Source: Streptomyces sp. NBC_00236 (GTDB lineage: Bacteria > Actinomycetota > Actinomycetes > Streptomycetales > Streptomycetaceae). From it: a stretch of 64,000 bases of DNA. Within the stretch, counting starts at the first letter, position 1; each line of letters begins with the position of its first letter. The stretch lies in contig NZ_CP108100.1 in NCBI RefSeq assembly GCF_036195045.1, positions 4,960,001 through 5,024,000 of the forward strand. The letters run 5' to 3'. Below, in pieces: positions 48,920 to 58,653 of this stretch. A program made the translations under genes and the position numbers. A model generated the notes under the pieces. It was not told the origin of the DNA and searched no databases. It was given only the letters and a program-made list of their open reading frames with translations.

Positions 48920-49602
48920 CGAGCCCGTCGTCCTCCGAGTCGGGTGGCGAACTCGCCCCCGTACCCACGTTCCTCCCGGAACCGAAACGCCTGGGGGTGC
49001 TCTCCCGGCTGGCTCCCGAGCCGATGAAGGTGGTCCTCAACTGGGGCCGCCGCTACAGCCTCTGGGTCTTCAACTTCGGACTCGCCTGCTGCGCCATCGA
49101 GTTCATCGCCGCTTCCATGGCCCGTCACGACTTCATCCGGCTCGGTGTGATCCCGTTCGCGCCGGGGCCCCGCCAGGCCGACCTCATGATCGTCTCCGGC
49201 ACGGTGACGGACAAGATGGCGCCCGCGGTGAAGCGGCTGTACGAGCAGATGCCCGAGCCCAAGTACGTCATCTCCTTCGGCGCCTGCTCCAACTGCGGGG
49301 GCCCGTACTGGGACTCGTACTCCGTGACCAAGGGCGTCGACCAGATCATTCCGGTCGACGTCTACGTACCCGGCTGCCCGCCCCGGCCGGAGGCCCTGCT
49401 CCAGGGCATTCTCAAGCTCCAGGAGAAGATCGCGCGCGAGTCGCTCGGTGAGCGCTACGCGACGGGCGCCGGCAGCCGTCCCTCCACCGCCGCACTCCGC
49501 AGCGGCCTGGTCGCCGCACCGCCGACGCCGAGCACGTCGGGCACGCCGAGCACGTCGGGCTCATCGGACTCGTCGGATTCGTCGGGGGAGGAGGGAAAGT
49601 GA
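48910..49602 (+). CDS. nuoB2: NADH-quinone oxidoreductase subunit B, second copy
   Basis: This 230-residue NuoB paralog keeps the N2 ligands: C60 and C61 (GLACCAIEF), C126 (FGACSNCGG) and C156 (PGCPPRP). An additional cysteine, C129, sits three residues after the third ligand where NuoB1 has serine. It begins at the ATG overlapping the nuoA2 stop by ten bases. The last ~40 residues are a Ser/Thr/Pro-rich tail. In a complex lacking NuoD, the quinone site formed by B and D would be incomplete unless NuoD1 is recruited. Confidence 0.94.
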   Translation: MDVTSPSSSESGGELAPVPTFLPEPKRLGVLSRLAPEPMKVVLNWGRRYSLWVFNFGLACCAIEFIAASMARHDFIRLGVIPFAPGPRQADLMIVSGTVTDKMAPAVKRLYEQMPEPKYVISFGACSNCGGPYWDSYSVTKGVDQIIPVDVYVPGCPPRPEALLQGILKLQEKIARESLGERYATGAGSRPSTAALRSGLVAAPPTPSTSGTPSTSGSSDSSDSSGEEGK

Positions 49603-50732
49603 CCGCCTCCGAGCGCACCGAAGACTTCGGCCGGCTCCCGGACGCCGTCACCGAGATCTTCGGTGAGGACGCCACGGCGGAGCAGGCGTACGAACTGCTG
49701 ACCGTCGATGTGCCACCCGCCTCCTGGACCACCGCCCTCGAAACGGCGCGCGACCGGCTCGGCTGCACCTACTTCGACTGGCTGAGTGCCGTGGACGAAC
49801 CGGGCACCGGGTTCCGGGTCTGCGCCCATGTCGCCGCGCTGCCGGACGCGGACGGCGGCGGCGTCCGCCGACTGCTGCTCCGTACGACGGTTCCGCACGA
49901 GGCTGCCGTGCTGCCCACCGCGATCGGTGTGTACGCCGGCGCCGAGTGGCACGAGCGCGAGACCCACGAGATGTTCGGGATCGGCTTCGACGGTCACCCG
50001 CACCTGGTCCCCCTCCTGCTGCCCGAGGGCTTCGAGGGCCACCCCCTGCGCAAGGACTTCGTTCTGGCGGCCCGGGTCGCGAAGGCCTGGCCGGGAGCCA
50101 AGGAGCCGGGGGAGTCGGAGCACGGCGGCCCGAAGCGCCGCACGATGCTGCCACCCGGCGTTCCCGACCCGAACGAGTGGGGCCCCCTGAAGGGCCAGCT
50201 CCCGCCGGCCCCGGCCCGCGCGGCCCGCGCCACAGGTGACCGCCCGCCCCGCCGCGCCCGCAGCGCGAGCGACGCCACACCTGCCGCGCCGGCCACGGAC
50301 CCGGCGCCCTCGCCCCGTCGCACCCGCAGCGCATCACAGGGCTCGGCCAGCCAGGAATCGGCAACCCCGGAGGCGAAGACGGCCCCGGAGGCGACGACGG
50401 CCCCGGCCCCTGCCACGCCCGCACCCCCGGCCGCTGCCCCCGCCGCGCCGTGGCACGACGCCCGCCCGGCGTTCGACGAACCTGCTGACGCCCGTGAAAT
50501 CGAGCCCCTCCGGCGATCGAGGAGCGGGGATCCGGGGGCGGAGCCCCCGGTACGGGAAGGGGCGGGCAGGGGAGAAGCCCCGCGCAGCGGCACCCCCGAC
50601 GCGCCGACCACCCCCGACGCGCCGACCACCCCTGAACCCCCCACCGAGCAGCCCCCCGAGGCCCCCAAGCCCCCCGAGGCCCCCGAGGGCCAAGGGCCCC
50701 CCAACACCCCCGCCGGAGGCGACCCCGAGTGA
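49599..50732 (+). CDS. nuoC2: NADH-quinone oxidoreductase subunit C, second copy, long disordered tail
   Basis: This 377-residue protein has a NuoC core in its first ~200 residues ([19 protein letters not shown] near 110, [10 protein letters not shown] near 150). The remaining ~170 residues are Ala/Pro/Arg-rich and low in complexity, with no NuoD similarity, so it is not a CD fusion. Part of the tail (about residues 300-332) is translated from what looks like a dispersed Streptomyces repeat. The GTG overlaps the nuoB2 stop and its stop overlaps the nuoH2 start. Confidence 0.9.
   Translation: MTASERTEDFGRLPDAVTEIFGEDATAEQAYELLTVDVPPASWTTALETARDRLGCTYFDWLSAVDEPGTGFRVCAHVAALPDADGGGVRRLLLRTTVPHEAAVLPTAIGVYAGAEWHERETHEMFGIGFDGHPHLVPLLLPEGFEGHPLRKDFVLAARVAKAWPGAKEPGESEHGGPKRRTMLPPGVPDPNEWGPLKGQLPPAPARAARATGDRPPRRARSASDATPAAPATDPAPSPRRTRSASQGSASQESATPEAKTAPEATTAPAPATPAPPAAAPAAPWHDARPAFDEPADAREIEPLRRSRSGDPGAEPPVREGAGRGEAPRSGTPDAPTTPDAPTTPEPPTEQPPEAPKPPEAPEGQGPPNTPAGGDPE
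50495..50593 (+). repeat. Dispersed-repeat-like sequence inside nuoC2
   Basis: The segment TGAAATCGAGCCCCTCCGGC... to CGCGCAGCGGCAC contains an 8-bp hairpin CCGGGGGC-GGA-GCCCCCGG (50532-50550). I recall near-identical sequences as intergenic repeats in many Streptomyces genomes. Here it keeps the frame open. Confidence 0.6.
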
Positions 50733-51697
50733 ACGACGTACTGGACGTCGCCCTCCGCCTCGTCATCGTCTTCGCCGTGTTCATGGTCGTCCCCCTCGTC
50801 GTGGGGCAGGCCGAACACAAGGTGATGGCCCACATGCAGGGCCGCCTCGGCCCCATGTACGCAGGCGGCTTCCACGGCTGGGCCCAGCTCGTCGCGGACG
50901 GTGTGAAGTTCGCGCAGAAGGAAGACATCGTCCCGGCCGAGGCCGACCGCAGGGTCTTCCAGCTCGCCCCCGCCGTAGCGCTGCTTCCGTATCTCCTCGT
51001 CCTCGTCGCGATCCCGATCGGCCCCGGTGAGGGCGCGGTCGGCCAGGTCGTCGACGCGGGCATCTTCTTCGTGCTCGCCGTGATGGGCGTCGGCGTGCTC
51101 GGCTCCCTCATGGCGGGCTGGGCGTCCGCCAACAAGTTCTCCCTGCTCGGCGGCCTCCGTACCGCCGCGCAACTGCTCGCGTACGAGCTGCCGATGCTGC
51201 TCGCCGCCGCCTCCGTGGCGATGGCGGCCGGCACCGTCTCGCTCCCCGGCATCCTCGACGCCTTCGAGTGGTGGTGGCTGCCCTGGCAGATCGTCGGTGC
51301 CCTGGTCTTCTTCGTGGCCGGACTCGCCGAACTCCAGCGCCCGCCGTTCGACATGCCGGTCGCCGACTCCGAGATCATCTTCGGCGCGTACACCGAGTAC
51401 ACCGGCCTCCGCTTCGCGCTCTTCCTGCTCGCCGAGTACGCGGGCATCGTCGTGCTGTGCGGACTCACCACCGTCCTCTTCCTCGGTGGCTGGCACGGTC
51501 CGCTCGGCGCCGACGGACTCGGCTGGGTCTGGACGCTCCTGAAGGTCGGCATCCTCGCCTTCGTCGTCATCTGGCTGCGCGTGAGCTATCCGCGGCTGCG
51601 CGAGGACCAGCTCCAGAAGCTCGCCTGGACCACACTCATCCCGCTCGCCCTCGCGCAGATCGCGCTCACCGGCATCGTGAAGGTGGCGATCAACTAG
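50729..51697 (+). CDS. nuoH2: NADH-quinone oxidoreductase subunit H, second copy
   Basis: This 322-residue membrane protein has eight hydrophobic segments and the NuoH pattern [18 protein letters not shown] near residue 28. The loop after helix 5 reads [18 protein letters not shown], so the acidic ExESELVxG quinone-chamber motif is altered (Asp for Glu, Ile-Ile-Phe for Leu-Val). It lacks the long proline-rich tail of NuoH1. The GTG overlaps the nuoC2 stop; the space where nuoD, E, F and G would be is absent. Confidence 0.93.
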   Translation: MNDVLDVALRLVIVFAVFMVVPLVVGQAEHKVMAHMQGRLGPMYAGGFHGWAQLVADGVKFAQKEDIVPAEADRRVFQLAPAVALLPYLLVLVAIPIGPGEGAVGQVVDAGIFFVLAVMGVGVLGSLMAGWASANKFSLLGGLRTAAQLLAYELPMLLAAASVAMAAGTVSLPGILDAFEWWWLPWQIVGALVFFVAGLAELQRPPFDMPVADSEIIFGAYTEYTGLRFALFLLAEYAGIVVLCGLTTVLFLGGWHGPLGADGLGWVWTLLKVGILAFVVIWLRVSYPRLREDQLQKLAWTTLIPLALAQIALTGIVKVAIN

Positions 51698-52308
51698 TGG
51701 CCGCACCGCTCCCGCCCTCCCGGCCCCGCATCCCCGGCTCAGGTCTGGCCAAGGGCCTCGCCGTCACCCTGCGGACGATGACGAAGAAGACCGTCACCGC
51801 GCAGTACCCGGACGTGCAGCCCGACCTGCCACCCCGCTCCCGCGGTGTCATCGCGCTGTTCGAGGAGAACTGCACGGTCTGCATGCTCTGCGCGCGCGAG
51901 TGCCCGGACTGGTGCATCTACATCGACTCCCACAAGGAGACCGTGCCCGCAGCCGTCCCGGGCGGCCGCGAGCGCAGCCGCAACGTGCTGGACCGCTTCG
52001 CGATCGACTTCTCGCTCTGCATGTACTGCGGTATCTGCATCGAGGTCTGCCCGTTCGACGCGCTGTTCTGGTCACCGGAGTTCGAGTACGCGGAGACGGA
52101 CATCCTCGAACTCACCCATGAGCGCGACAAGCTGCGCGACTGGATGTGGACGGTTCCCGAGCCGCCGGCCCTCGACCCGGCCGCCGAGGAACCGAAGGAG
52201 ATCGCAGCCGCCCGCAAGACGGCGGACAAACTCCGCGCCCAGCGCGAACAGGAAGCCGCGGCCGAGGAAGCCGGGCCCGCACCGACGGATCAGGAGGGAC
52301 AGGCGTGA
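51697..52308 (+). CDS. nuoI2: NADH-quinone oxidoreductase subunit I, second copy
   Basis: This 203-residue 8Fe ferredoxin-type subunit carries [12 protein letters not shown] near residue 57 and [12 protein letters not shown] near 108, the N6a and N6b sites. An extra Cys follows the first motif (DWCIYI). The GTG at 51697 shares one base with the nuoH2 stop; the longer open frame upstream lies inside nuoH2. The last ~45 residues are acidic/Lys-Ala-rich and predicted disordered. With no NuoG here, this subunit and NuoB2 are the only possible electron entry points encoded in the cluster. Confidence 0.94.
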   Translation: MAAPLPPSRPRIPGSGLAKGLAVTLRTMTKKTVTAQYPDVQPDLPPRSRGVIALFEENCTVCMLCARECPDWCIYIDSHKETVPAAVPGGRERSRNVLDRFAIDFSLCMYCGICIEVCPFDALFWSPEFEYAETDILELTHERDKLRDWMWTVPEPPALDPAAEEPKEIAAARKTADKLRAQREQEAAAEEAGPAPTDQEGQA

Positions 52309-52991
52309 TCACCACCATCGGCGCCGCCCTCGTGGACGCCCCCGGTCCCGTCCTCACCGCAGCCGCGAGCCACCCCGGCTTCCTCTCCCCGACCGGGGTC
52401 GAGATCGCCTTCGTCCTCGTCGGCATCGCCACCCTCGGCGCAGCGCTCGTCACCGTCACGACCAGACAGCTGGTGCATGCCGCCCTCTGGCTGATCGTGG
52501 CGCTCGGGGGTCTCGCCGTCGAGTACCTCCTGCTCACCGCGGAGTTCATCGCCTGGGTTCAGGTACTGATCTACGTCGGTTCCGTGGTCGTCCTCCTCCT
52601 CTTCGGCCTGATGCTCACGAGGGCCCCCATCGGCCACTCTCCGGACGCCGATTCGGAGAACCGCTGGGCTGCCCTCGCGGTGGCCGTCGCCGCCGCCGGC
52701 ACCCTCGTCTGGGTCGTCGTCGACGCCTTCCGCACCACCTGGATCGAACTGGACGGACCGGCCCAGGGTTCCACCGAGGCGACCGGATCCTTCCTCTTCC
52801 GGCACTGGGTGCTGCCCTTCGAGGCGCTCTCCGTCCTCCTGCTCGCCGCCCTCGTCGGCGCGATCGTGCTGTCCCGCAAGGACCGGGAGACCGCACCCGG
52901 AGCGAACGCCCCCCGGGGGACCGCGCCCGGAGCGAACGCCCCACGAGTGAGCGCACCCCGAGCGAACGCACCCCGAGAGGACAAGCGCTGA
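52305..52991 (+). CDS. nuoJ2: NADH-quinone oxidoreductase subunit J, second copy
   Basis: This 228-residue membrane subunit has five hydrophobic segments, with [20 protein letters not shown] near residue 87 matching the NuoJ core helix. It starts at the GTG overlapping nuoI2 (GTGA). The final ~30 residues are three tandem copies of a 10-residue [10 protein letters not shown] unit. The tail is probably cytoplasmic. Confidence 0.92.
   Translation: MITTIGAALVDAPGPVLTAAASHPGFLSPTGVEIAFVLVGIATLGAALVTVTTRQLVHAALWLIVALGGLAVEYLLLTAEFIAWVQVLIYVGSVVVLLLFGLMLTRAPIGHSPDADSENRWAALAVAVAAAGTLVWVVVDAFRTTWIELDGPAQGSTEATGSFLFRHWVLPFEALSVLLLAALVGAIVLSRKDRETAPGANAPRGTAPGANAPRVSAPRANAPREDKR
52891..52980 (+). repeat. 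Three tandem 30-bp repeats at the end of nuoJ2
   Basis: Units 52891-52920, 52921-52950 and 52951-52980 encode [20 protein letters not shown] and [10 protein letters not shown]. They lie just before the nuoJ2 stop and the nuoK2 start. Confidence 0.9.
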
Positions 52992-53410
52992 TGCACCTCG
53001 CCTATCCCGCCGTGCTCGCCGCCCTCCTCTTCTGCACCGGGCTGTACGGAGTCCTGGCCCGGCGCAACGCGATCCTCGTTCTGATGTCCGTCGAGCTGAT
53101 GCTCAACGCCGTCAACCTCAACCTCGTCGCCTTCGATGTGTGGCTCCGCGACGCCCTCCACTCCGGCCAGGCCCTCACCCTGTTCACCATCGCCATCGCG
53201 GCGGCGGAGATCGGCATCGGCCTGGCGATCGTCCTCGCCGTCTACCGCAACCGGGGCAGCTCCGACGTCGACCGCCTCCGCGACACCGCCGAGACCGACG
53301 ACGCCGAGGAACTCCCGGACGACGCAAACGACGCGTCCGACGCCGAAGCCACCGAAGACCAGACCACTGCTCCGGCAGGGAAGGCAAAGAAGGCTGAGGC
53401 CACCGCGTGA
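52991..53410 (+). CDS. nuoK2: NADH-quinone oxidoreductase subunit K, second copy, acidic tail
   Basis: The first 98 residues are a normal three-helix NuoK with both membrane glutamates ([10 protein letters not shown] and [11 protein letters not shown]). Residues ~99-139 add an acidic, then Lys/Ala-rich tail absent from NuoK1. The ATG shares one base with the nuoJ2 stop. The long open frame upstream of it belongs to other genes. Confidence 0.93.
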   Translation: MHLAYPAVLAALLFCTGLYGVLARRNAILVLMSVELMLNAVNLNLVAFDVWLRDALHSGQALTLFTIAIAAAEIGIGLAIVLAVYRNRGSSDVDRLRDTAETDDAEELPDDANDASDAEATEDQTTAPAGKAKKAEATA

Positions 53411-55407
53411 CCACCACGACCCTCGCCGTACTCGTGCCCCTGCTCCCGTTCCTGGGCGCGGCGGCCGGCCTCCTCCTCGGCCGCAGCGCACCGGGCTTCG
53501 TCCGGCCGCTCGCCGTCCTGCCCTCCCTCGCCTCGCTCGTCCTCGCGGCCGTCGTCGCCGCACGCCAGGGCGGCGGCCCGGCCATCGACGCCGCGACCCA
53601 GCTGACGCCCACCGGCTCGGTCCCGATCGACCTCGCGCTGCACCTCGACGGCTTCGCCGTCCTCGTCGCCGTCCTGGTCGGCCTCGTCGCGAGCTGTGTG
53701 CAGATCTACTCGACCGCCTACCTGCGCGACGACCCCCGCTACCCCTCGTACGCGGCCCTGGTCTCCCTCTTCACCTCCGCGATGCTGCTCGTCGTCTACT
53801 CCGGCGACCTGATGGTGCTCCTGGTCGGCTGGGAGATCATGGGCATCTGCTCGTACTTCCTGGTCGGCCACTACTGGGAGACGCCCGAGGCCCGCGCCGC
53901 CTCCCTCAAGGCCTTCCTGGTCACCAAGCTCGGCGACGTCCCCTTCCTCATCGGTCTGTTCGCCCTCGCCGCCGACACCGGCACCTTCCGCATCACCGGC
54001 ATCCTGGGCTCCGTCGCCCACGGCGGTCTCGACCACCCCACGCTGATCGCGCTGCTCCTCCTCGCCGGTGTCGCGGGCAAGTCCGCGCAGTTCCCGCTGC
54101 ACACCTGGCTGCCCGACGCGATGGCAGGCCCCACGCCCGTCTCCGCGCTGATCCACGCGGCGACGATGGTCGCCGCCGGCATCTACTTCGTGGCCCGGCT
54201 CCTCCCCGTCTTCGCCGAATCCGGCGCCGCCCTCGTCGTCCTCGCGGTCATGGCCGCCGTCACGATGATCGGTTCCGGACTCGCCGCTCTCGCGCAGGAC
54301 GACATCAAGCGCGTCCTCGCCTACTCGACCATCGGCCAGCTCGGATACATGTCCGGCGCCCTGGCCGTCGGCGACCGCGGGGCCGCCGTCTTCCACCTCA
54401 TCTCGCACGGTGCGTTCAAAGCCGTCCTCTTCCTCGCCGCAGGCGTGGTCATCCACGCCGCCGGCACCAATTCACTGGCCGCCATGTCCCGCATGGGAGG
54501 CCTGGCCAAGCGGATCCCCGACGCGTACTGGACGATGACGGTCGCCCTCCTCGCGCTGGCCGCCATCCCGCCGTTCGCAGGCTTCTTCTCCAAGGAAGCC
54601 GTCCTCGTCGCCGCCGAACACACCGCCCTCGGCGACCGGCACGTCGCGCCGGCCGCGGCCGGCTGGACCGTCCTCGTCGCCGGCCTCCTCGCCGCCGTGC
54701 TCACCGCCGCCTACGCCACACGCCTCTGGCTCCTCGCCTTCCGTGGCCGTGGCGCCGAAGCCCCCGACCACGGCAGGCAGCCCGTCGCCATGACCACGGT
54801 CCTGTGGGTGCTGGCCGTCCCCACCATGGCTTTCGGACTCACCGTCGGTGTGATCGCCGACTGGTTCGACGGCCACAGCCTCACCCCGTCGCTGACCACC
54901 GCCGTGCTGTCGACCGGCGTCGGACTCGTCGGCGGCCTCGTCACCTACGGAGCCTGGCGCCACACCACGGCACTCGCCGCCCGCATCCCCATGGGCTCGG
55001 TCGTCGCCCACCCCGACGCGGAACCGGCCCTCGTCGAGATCGAGGCCCTGGAGAGCCACACCGCCGCCTACGGCACCGCCGGTGACGCCCCCGACCCCGC
55101 CGACCCCGGCCGCCTGCTGCTCGGCCCCCTCCACCGCCACGCCGCCACCGGCTTCCACCTGGACGCCCTGTACGCGGCCCTGTTCGTCCGCCCCGTCCAG
55201 GCCTCGGCGAGCCTCGTCCGCTTCCTGGACCGCGAGGTCGTCGAGACCTACGTACGCGGCTCCGCCACCGGCGCACGCTGGCTCGGCACCGCCGTCCGCC
55301 GTGCACAGACCGGCAACGTGCAGACCTACCTCAGCGCACTGCTCGCCGGTTCGCTGGTCCTGGCGGTCGCCGCCGTCGTCTTCGCCAACGTCAACGCCGG
55401 GTCGTGA
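53407..55407 (+). CDS. nuoL2: NADH-quinone oxidoreductase subunit L, second copy
   Basis: This 666-residue antiporter-like subunit keeps the pump residues: the helix-5 glutamate in [15 protein letters not shown], the helix-7 lysine in [22 protein letters not shown] and the histidines of [31 protein letters not shown] follows. The long C-terminal helix region is present. The GTG overlaps nuoK2 (GTGA). All pump residues are intact, so the membrane arm can be expected to translocate protons if driven. Confidence 0.94.
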   Translation: MTTTTLAVLVPLLPFLGAAAGLLLGRSAPGFVRPLAVLPSLASLVLAAVVAARQGGGPAIDAATQLTPTGSVPIDLALHLDGFAVLVAVLVGLVASCVQIYSTAYLRDDPRYPSYAALVSLFTSAMLLVVYSGDLMVLLVGWEIMGICSYFLVGHYWETPEARAASLKAFLVTKLGDVPFLIGLFALAADTGTFRITGILGSVAHGGLDHPTLIALLLLAGVAGKSAQFPLHTWLPDAMAGPTPVSALIHAATMVAAGIYFVARLLPVFAESGAALVVLAVMAAVTMIGSGLAALAQDDIKRVLAYSTIGQLGYMSGALAVGDRGAAVFHLISHGAFKAVLFLAAGVVIHAAGTNSLAAMSRMGGLAKRIPDAYWTMTVALLALAAIPPFAGFFSKEAVLVAAEHTALGDRHVAPAAAGWTVLVAGLLAAVLTAAYATRLWLLAFRGRGAEAPDHGRQPVAMTTVLWVLAVPTMAFGLTVGVIADWFDGHSLTPSLTTAVLSTGVGLVGGLVTYGAWRHTTALAARIPMGSVVAHPDAEPALVEIEALESHTAAYGTAGDAPDPADPGRLLLGPLHRHAATGFHLDALYAALFVRPVQASASLVRFLDREVVETYVRGSATGARWLGTAVRRAQTGNVQTYLSALLAGSLVLAVAAVVFANVNAGS

Positions 55408-55410
55408 GCC

Positions 55411-56985
55411 GTGATCGATATCAGCGCATCCGTGATGCAGTTCCTTCTGGCGTTCGTCGTCGTCGCCCCGCTCCTCGGTGCCGTGGCCGCTCTTCTGCCG
55501 GCCCCGCCCGGGCTGAAGGGCAGGAACCCGGACCAGGCCGTGCTCCGCCACGGCGTGACCGTCACCGGCGTGATCCTCATCGCGGCGATCGTGCTGGCCG
55601 CCGGTTTCGACCACGACCACCCGTCGAAGATGCAGGCCACCACCGACATCAGCTGGATCCCGGCGCTCGACGTCCGCATCCATCTCGGCATCGACGGCAT
55701 CTCGCTCCCCCTGCTCGTACTGACCGCGCTGCTGACCTTCCTCTGCGCGCTCTACAGCTACTTCAAAATGCCTGAGGGCCCCTCCCCGAAGGCCTTCGTC
55801 GCACTGATCCTCGTCCTCGAGTCCGGCACCCTCGCGACCTTCGCCGTCCTCGATCTGCTGCTGTTCTTCCTGGCGTTCGAGATGGTGCTCATCCCGATGT
55901 ACTTCCTCATCGCCCGCTGGGGCGGTGCCCGGAAGCAGGCAGCCGCCTGGAAGTTCATCCTCTACACACTGCTCGGCTCGGTCGTCATGCTGCTGGGCCT
56001 GCTTCTCATCGGACTGAAGAGCGGCACCTTCGACATGGTGGCACTCGCCACTGACAACGGCCGTGGGCTCACCTCGTCCGTGCAGGTCATCGCCGTTCTC
56101 GCGATCGGTATCGGGCTCGCGGTGAAGACCCCGATGTGGCCGCTCCACAGCTGGCTCCCCGACGCCCACACCGCCGCCCCGACGGTCGGCTCCGTCCTCC
56201 TCGCCGGCGTCATGCTGAAGATGGGCACGTACGGATTCGTCCGGATCCTGCTCCCGATCGCCCCCGACGGCATGCACACCTTCGCGCCCTACCTCGCGGC
56301 CTTCGCGGTCGCCGGCATCATCTACGGATCGCTCGCCTGCCTGGCGCTCGCCCGGCCCGGTGCCAAGGGCGACCTGAAGCGGCTGATCGCGTACTCCTCC
56401 GTCGGCCACATGGGCTTCGTCCTCCTCGGCATCGCGAGCATGACCCCCACCGGCGTCAACGGCGCGCTCTTCGCCAACATCGCCCACGGCCTCATCACCG
56501 GCCTGCTGTTCTTCCTGGTCGGCGCGGTCAAGGACCGGTACGGCACCGCCGACCTCGACACCCTCGCCGGAGCCACCGGCGCCGCGCTCTACGGCCGCGC
56601 GCCCCGCCTCGGCGGCCTCCTCGCGTTCGCCGCGGTCGCCTCCCTCGGGCTGCCAGGCCTCGCCGGTTTCTGGGGCGAGATGCTCGCCCTGTTCGGCGCC
56701 TTCGACCCCGCCGAGGGCCTGAACCGCGCAGCCTTCCTGACCTTCATGTCCATCGCCGCGTTCGGCACCCTGCTCACCGCCGCGTACCTGCTCATCGTGG
56801 TCCGCCGCGTCTGCATGGGCGCCAAGCGCGAGGAACCGCACCCGATCGCCGACGTCCAGAGCTACGAGTTCGCGGCCTGGACGCCCCTCGCCGCCCTCAC
56901 CGTCCTCGCCGGCCTGTGGCCCGCCGTCCTCCTCGGCCTGACCGACCCGGCCGTGCAGAAGCTCCTCGCAGGAGGCAAGTCGTGA
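55411..56985 (+). CDS. nuoM2: NADH-quinone oxidoreductase subunit M, second copy
   Basis: This 524-residue antiporter-like subunit has the helix-5 glutamate in FFLAFEMVLIPMYFLIARWGG near residue 153, the lysine in AVKTPMWPLHSWLPDAHTAAPT near 240 and DLKRLIAYSSVGHMGF near 330. It starts with GTG four bases after nuoL2 and overlaps nuoN2 by GTGA. Confidence 0.94.
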   Translation: MIDISASVMQFLLAFVVVAPLLGAVAALLPAPPGLKGRNPDQAVLRHGVTVTGVILIAAIVLAAGFDHDHPSKMQATTDISWIPALDVRIHLGIDGISLPLLVLTALLTFLCALYSYFKMPEGPSPKAFVALILVLESGTLATFAVLDLLLFFLAFEMVLIPMYFLIARWGGARKQAAAWKFILYTLLGSVVMLLGLLLIGLKSGTFDMVALATDNGRGLTSSVQVIAVLAIGIGLAVKTPMWPLHSWLPDAHTAAPTVGSVLLAGVMLKMGTYGFVRILLPIAPDGMHTFAPYLAAFAVAGIIYGSLACLALARPGAKGDLKRLIAYSSVGHMGFVLLGIASMTPTGVNGALFANIAHGLITGLLFFLVGAVKDRYGTADLDTLAGATGAALYGRAPRLGGLLAFAAVASLGLPGLAGFWGEMLALFGAFDPAEGLNRAAFLTFMSIAAFGTLLTAAYLLIVVRRVCMGAKREEPHPIADVQSYEFAAWTPLAALTVLAGLWPAVLLGLTDPAVQKLLAGGKS

Positions 56986-58535
56986 CCACCGCGGCCGCAA
57001 CCGCCGGCATCGCCCAGTCGGCGGCCGAGAGCACCACCAGCCTCGTCCAGTCCGTCGACTGGCTCGCGATCGCGCCCCCGGTCGTCGTCGCGGCCGTCGC
57101 CCTGGCCGTCCTGGTCGCCGACCTCTTCGTCCCCGCGGCCCGCAAGCCGCTCCTCGGCTACGGGGCCGTGGCCGGACTCGTCGCCGCGCTCGCCCTCATC
57201 GTCCCGCTGCACGACGGCGACCGCTCCACCTTCTGCCTCACCAGCGGCACCCGCGCCTGCAGCTACACCGCCGACCACTTCACGCTGGTCATCCAGGCCC
57301 TCGTCCTCGGCGGCGCCCTGCTCACCGCGCTGCTCTCCATCGGCGACACCCGCAAGCTGCCCGCCGGCGAGTTCTGGTTCCTGCTGCTGTCCTCCGCCGC
57401 GGGCGCCGCACTCCTGCCCGCCGCCCGCGACCTCGCCACCCTCGTCGTCGCCCTCGAAGTCGCCTCGCTGCCCGCCTTCGCCCTCGTCGGCATCAAGCGC
57501 GGCGACCGGCGCTCCTCCGAGGCCGCGCTGAAGTTCTTCCTCTCCTCCGTCGTCGCGACCGCCGTGATGCTCCTCGGCGTCAGCTTCGTGTACGCGGCGA
57601 CCGGCACCCTCCACCTCACGGAGATCGCCGCCCGCCTCGACGACGTCCCCGGTCAGCTCTCCACCCTGGCCCAGGCGGGAGTCGCCCTCACCCTCGTCGG
57701 CTTCGCCTTCAAGACGGCCGCGGCGCCCTTCCACTTCTGGGTCCCCGACACCTACGTCGGCGCCCCCCTGCCGATCGCCGCCTACCTCTCGGTCGTCGGC
57801 AAGGCGGTCGGCTTCTCCGGCCTCATCCTCGTCACCGTGGTCGCCTTCCCGTCGTACGCGGACGTCTGGGGCCCCGCCCTCGCCGTCCTCGCCGCACTCA
57901 CCATGACCGTCGGGAACGTCGCCGCGCTGCGCCAGAGCGCCACCCGCGCCCGCAGCGCCGTACGCCTGCTCGCCTGGTCGTCCGTCGCCCAGGCCGGCTA
58001 CCTCCTGGTCCCGATCGCCGCCGCCGCCTACGCAGGAGACCGGCAGATCGGTTCCACGGTCGCCTACGCCCTGATGTACGCCGTCGTGAACCTCGGCGCC
58101 TTCGCGGTCGCCGCGCTCGTCGCCCGTACCCACCCCGGCAACCGCATCGCCGACTACCGGGGTCTGTACGCCACGCGCCCGCTCGCCGCACTCGCGATGG
58201 GCTTCTTCCTGCTCTGCCTGGCCGGACTGCCGCCGGGCATCATCGGACTCTTCGCCAAGGTCACGGTCTTCTCCTCGGCCGTCGACGCCGGACTCGGCTG
58301 GCTCGCCGTCGTCATGGCGGTGAACGTCGTGATCGCGCTCTACTACTACCTCCAGTGGACCGCGGCCCTGTTCCGCAGTCTCGCCGAGGACGGTACGCAG
58401 GAGCAGGGGCCCGTCACCCGGCACCGCGCCCCTGCCCCGCTCACCGTCGCCATCGTGCTCACGGCCGTCGCCGGTATCGCCCTGTCGGGCGCCCCGCAGA
58501 CCGTCCTCAGATTCGCCGACGTCAACCTGTTCTGA
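56982..58535 (+). CDS. nuoN2: NADH-quinone oxidoreductase subunit N, second copy
   Basis: This 517-residue antiporter-like subunit ends the second operon. The lysine of AFKTAAAPFHFWVPDTYVGAP is near residue 247 and the LLAWSSVAQAGY segment near 330. The glutamate region reads LVVALEVASLPAFALVG near 155. It starts at the GTG overlapping nuoM2. No strong hairpin follows before mscL, so transcription may continue. Confidence 0.94.
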   Translation: MTTAAATAGIAQSAAESTTSLVQSVDWLAIAPPVVVAAVALAVLVADLFVPAARKPLLGYGAVAGLVAALALIVPLHDGDRSTFCLTSGTRACSYTADHFTLVIQALVLGGALLTALLSIGDTRKLPAGEFWFLLLSSAAGAALLPAARDLATLVVALEVASLPAFALVGIKRGDRRSSEAALKFFLSSVVATAVMLLGVSFVYAATGTLHLTEIAARLDDVPGQLSTLAQAGVALTLVGFAFKTAAAPFHFWVPDTYVGAPLPIAAYLSVVGKAVGFSGLILVTVVAFPSYADVWGPALAVLAALTMTVGNVAALRQSATRARSAVRLLAWSSVAQAGYLLVPIAAAAYAGDRQIGSTVAYALMYAVVNLGAFAVAALVARTHPGNRIADYRGLYATRPLAALAMGFFLLCLAGLPPGIIGLFAKVTVFSSAVDAGLGWLAVVMAVNVVIALYYYLQWTAALFRSLAEDGTQEQGPVTRHRAPAPLTVAIVLTAVAGIALSGAPQTVLRFADVNLF

Positions 58536-58653
58536 CGCCTTCTCCCGCCGCGCCTGCAAGATCGGTTTGCCCCCGGCAGCCCGCACAGGGCAGGGTCATG
58601 CCCGCGCGCATGGCGCATACAACCTTCACATCACAACAGAGGAGTCAGAGGCA

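Noticed and set aside
49599..50732. NuoC2 as a NuoCD fusion supplying the missing D subunit
   Set aside because: The region after residue ~200 is Ala/Pro-rich and short; the NuoD hallmarks seen in nuoD1 are absent.
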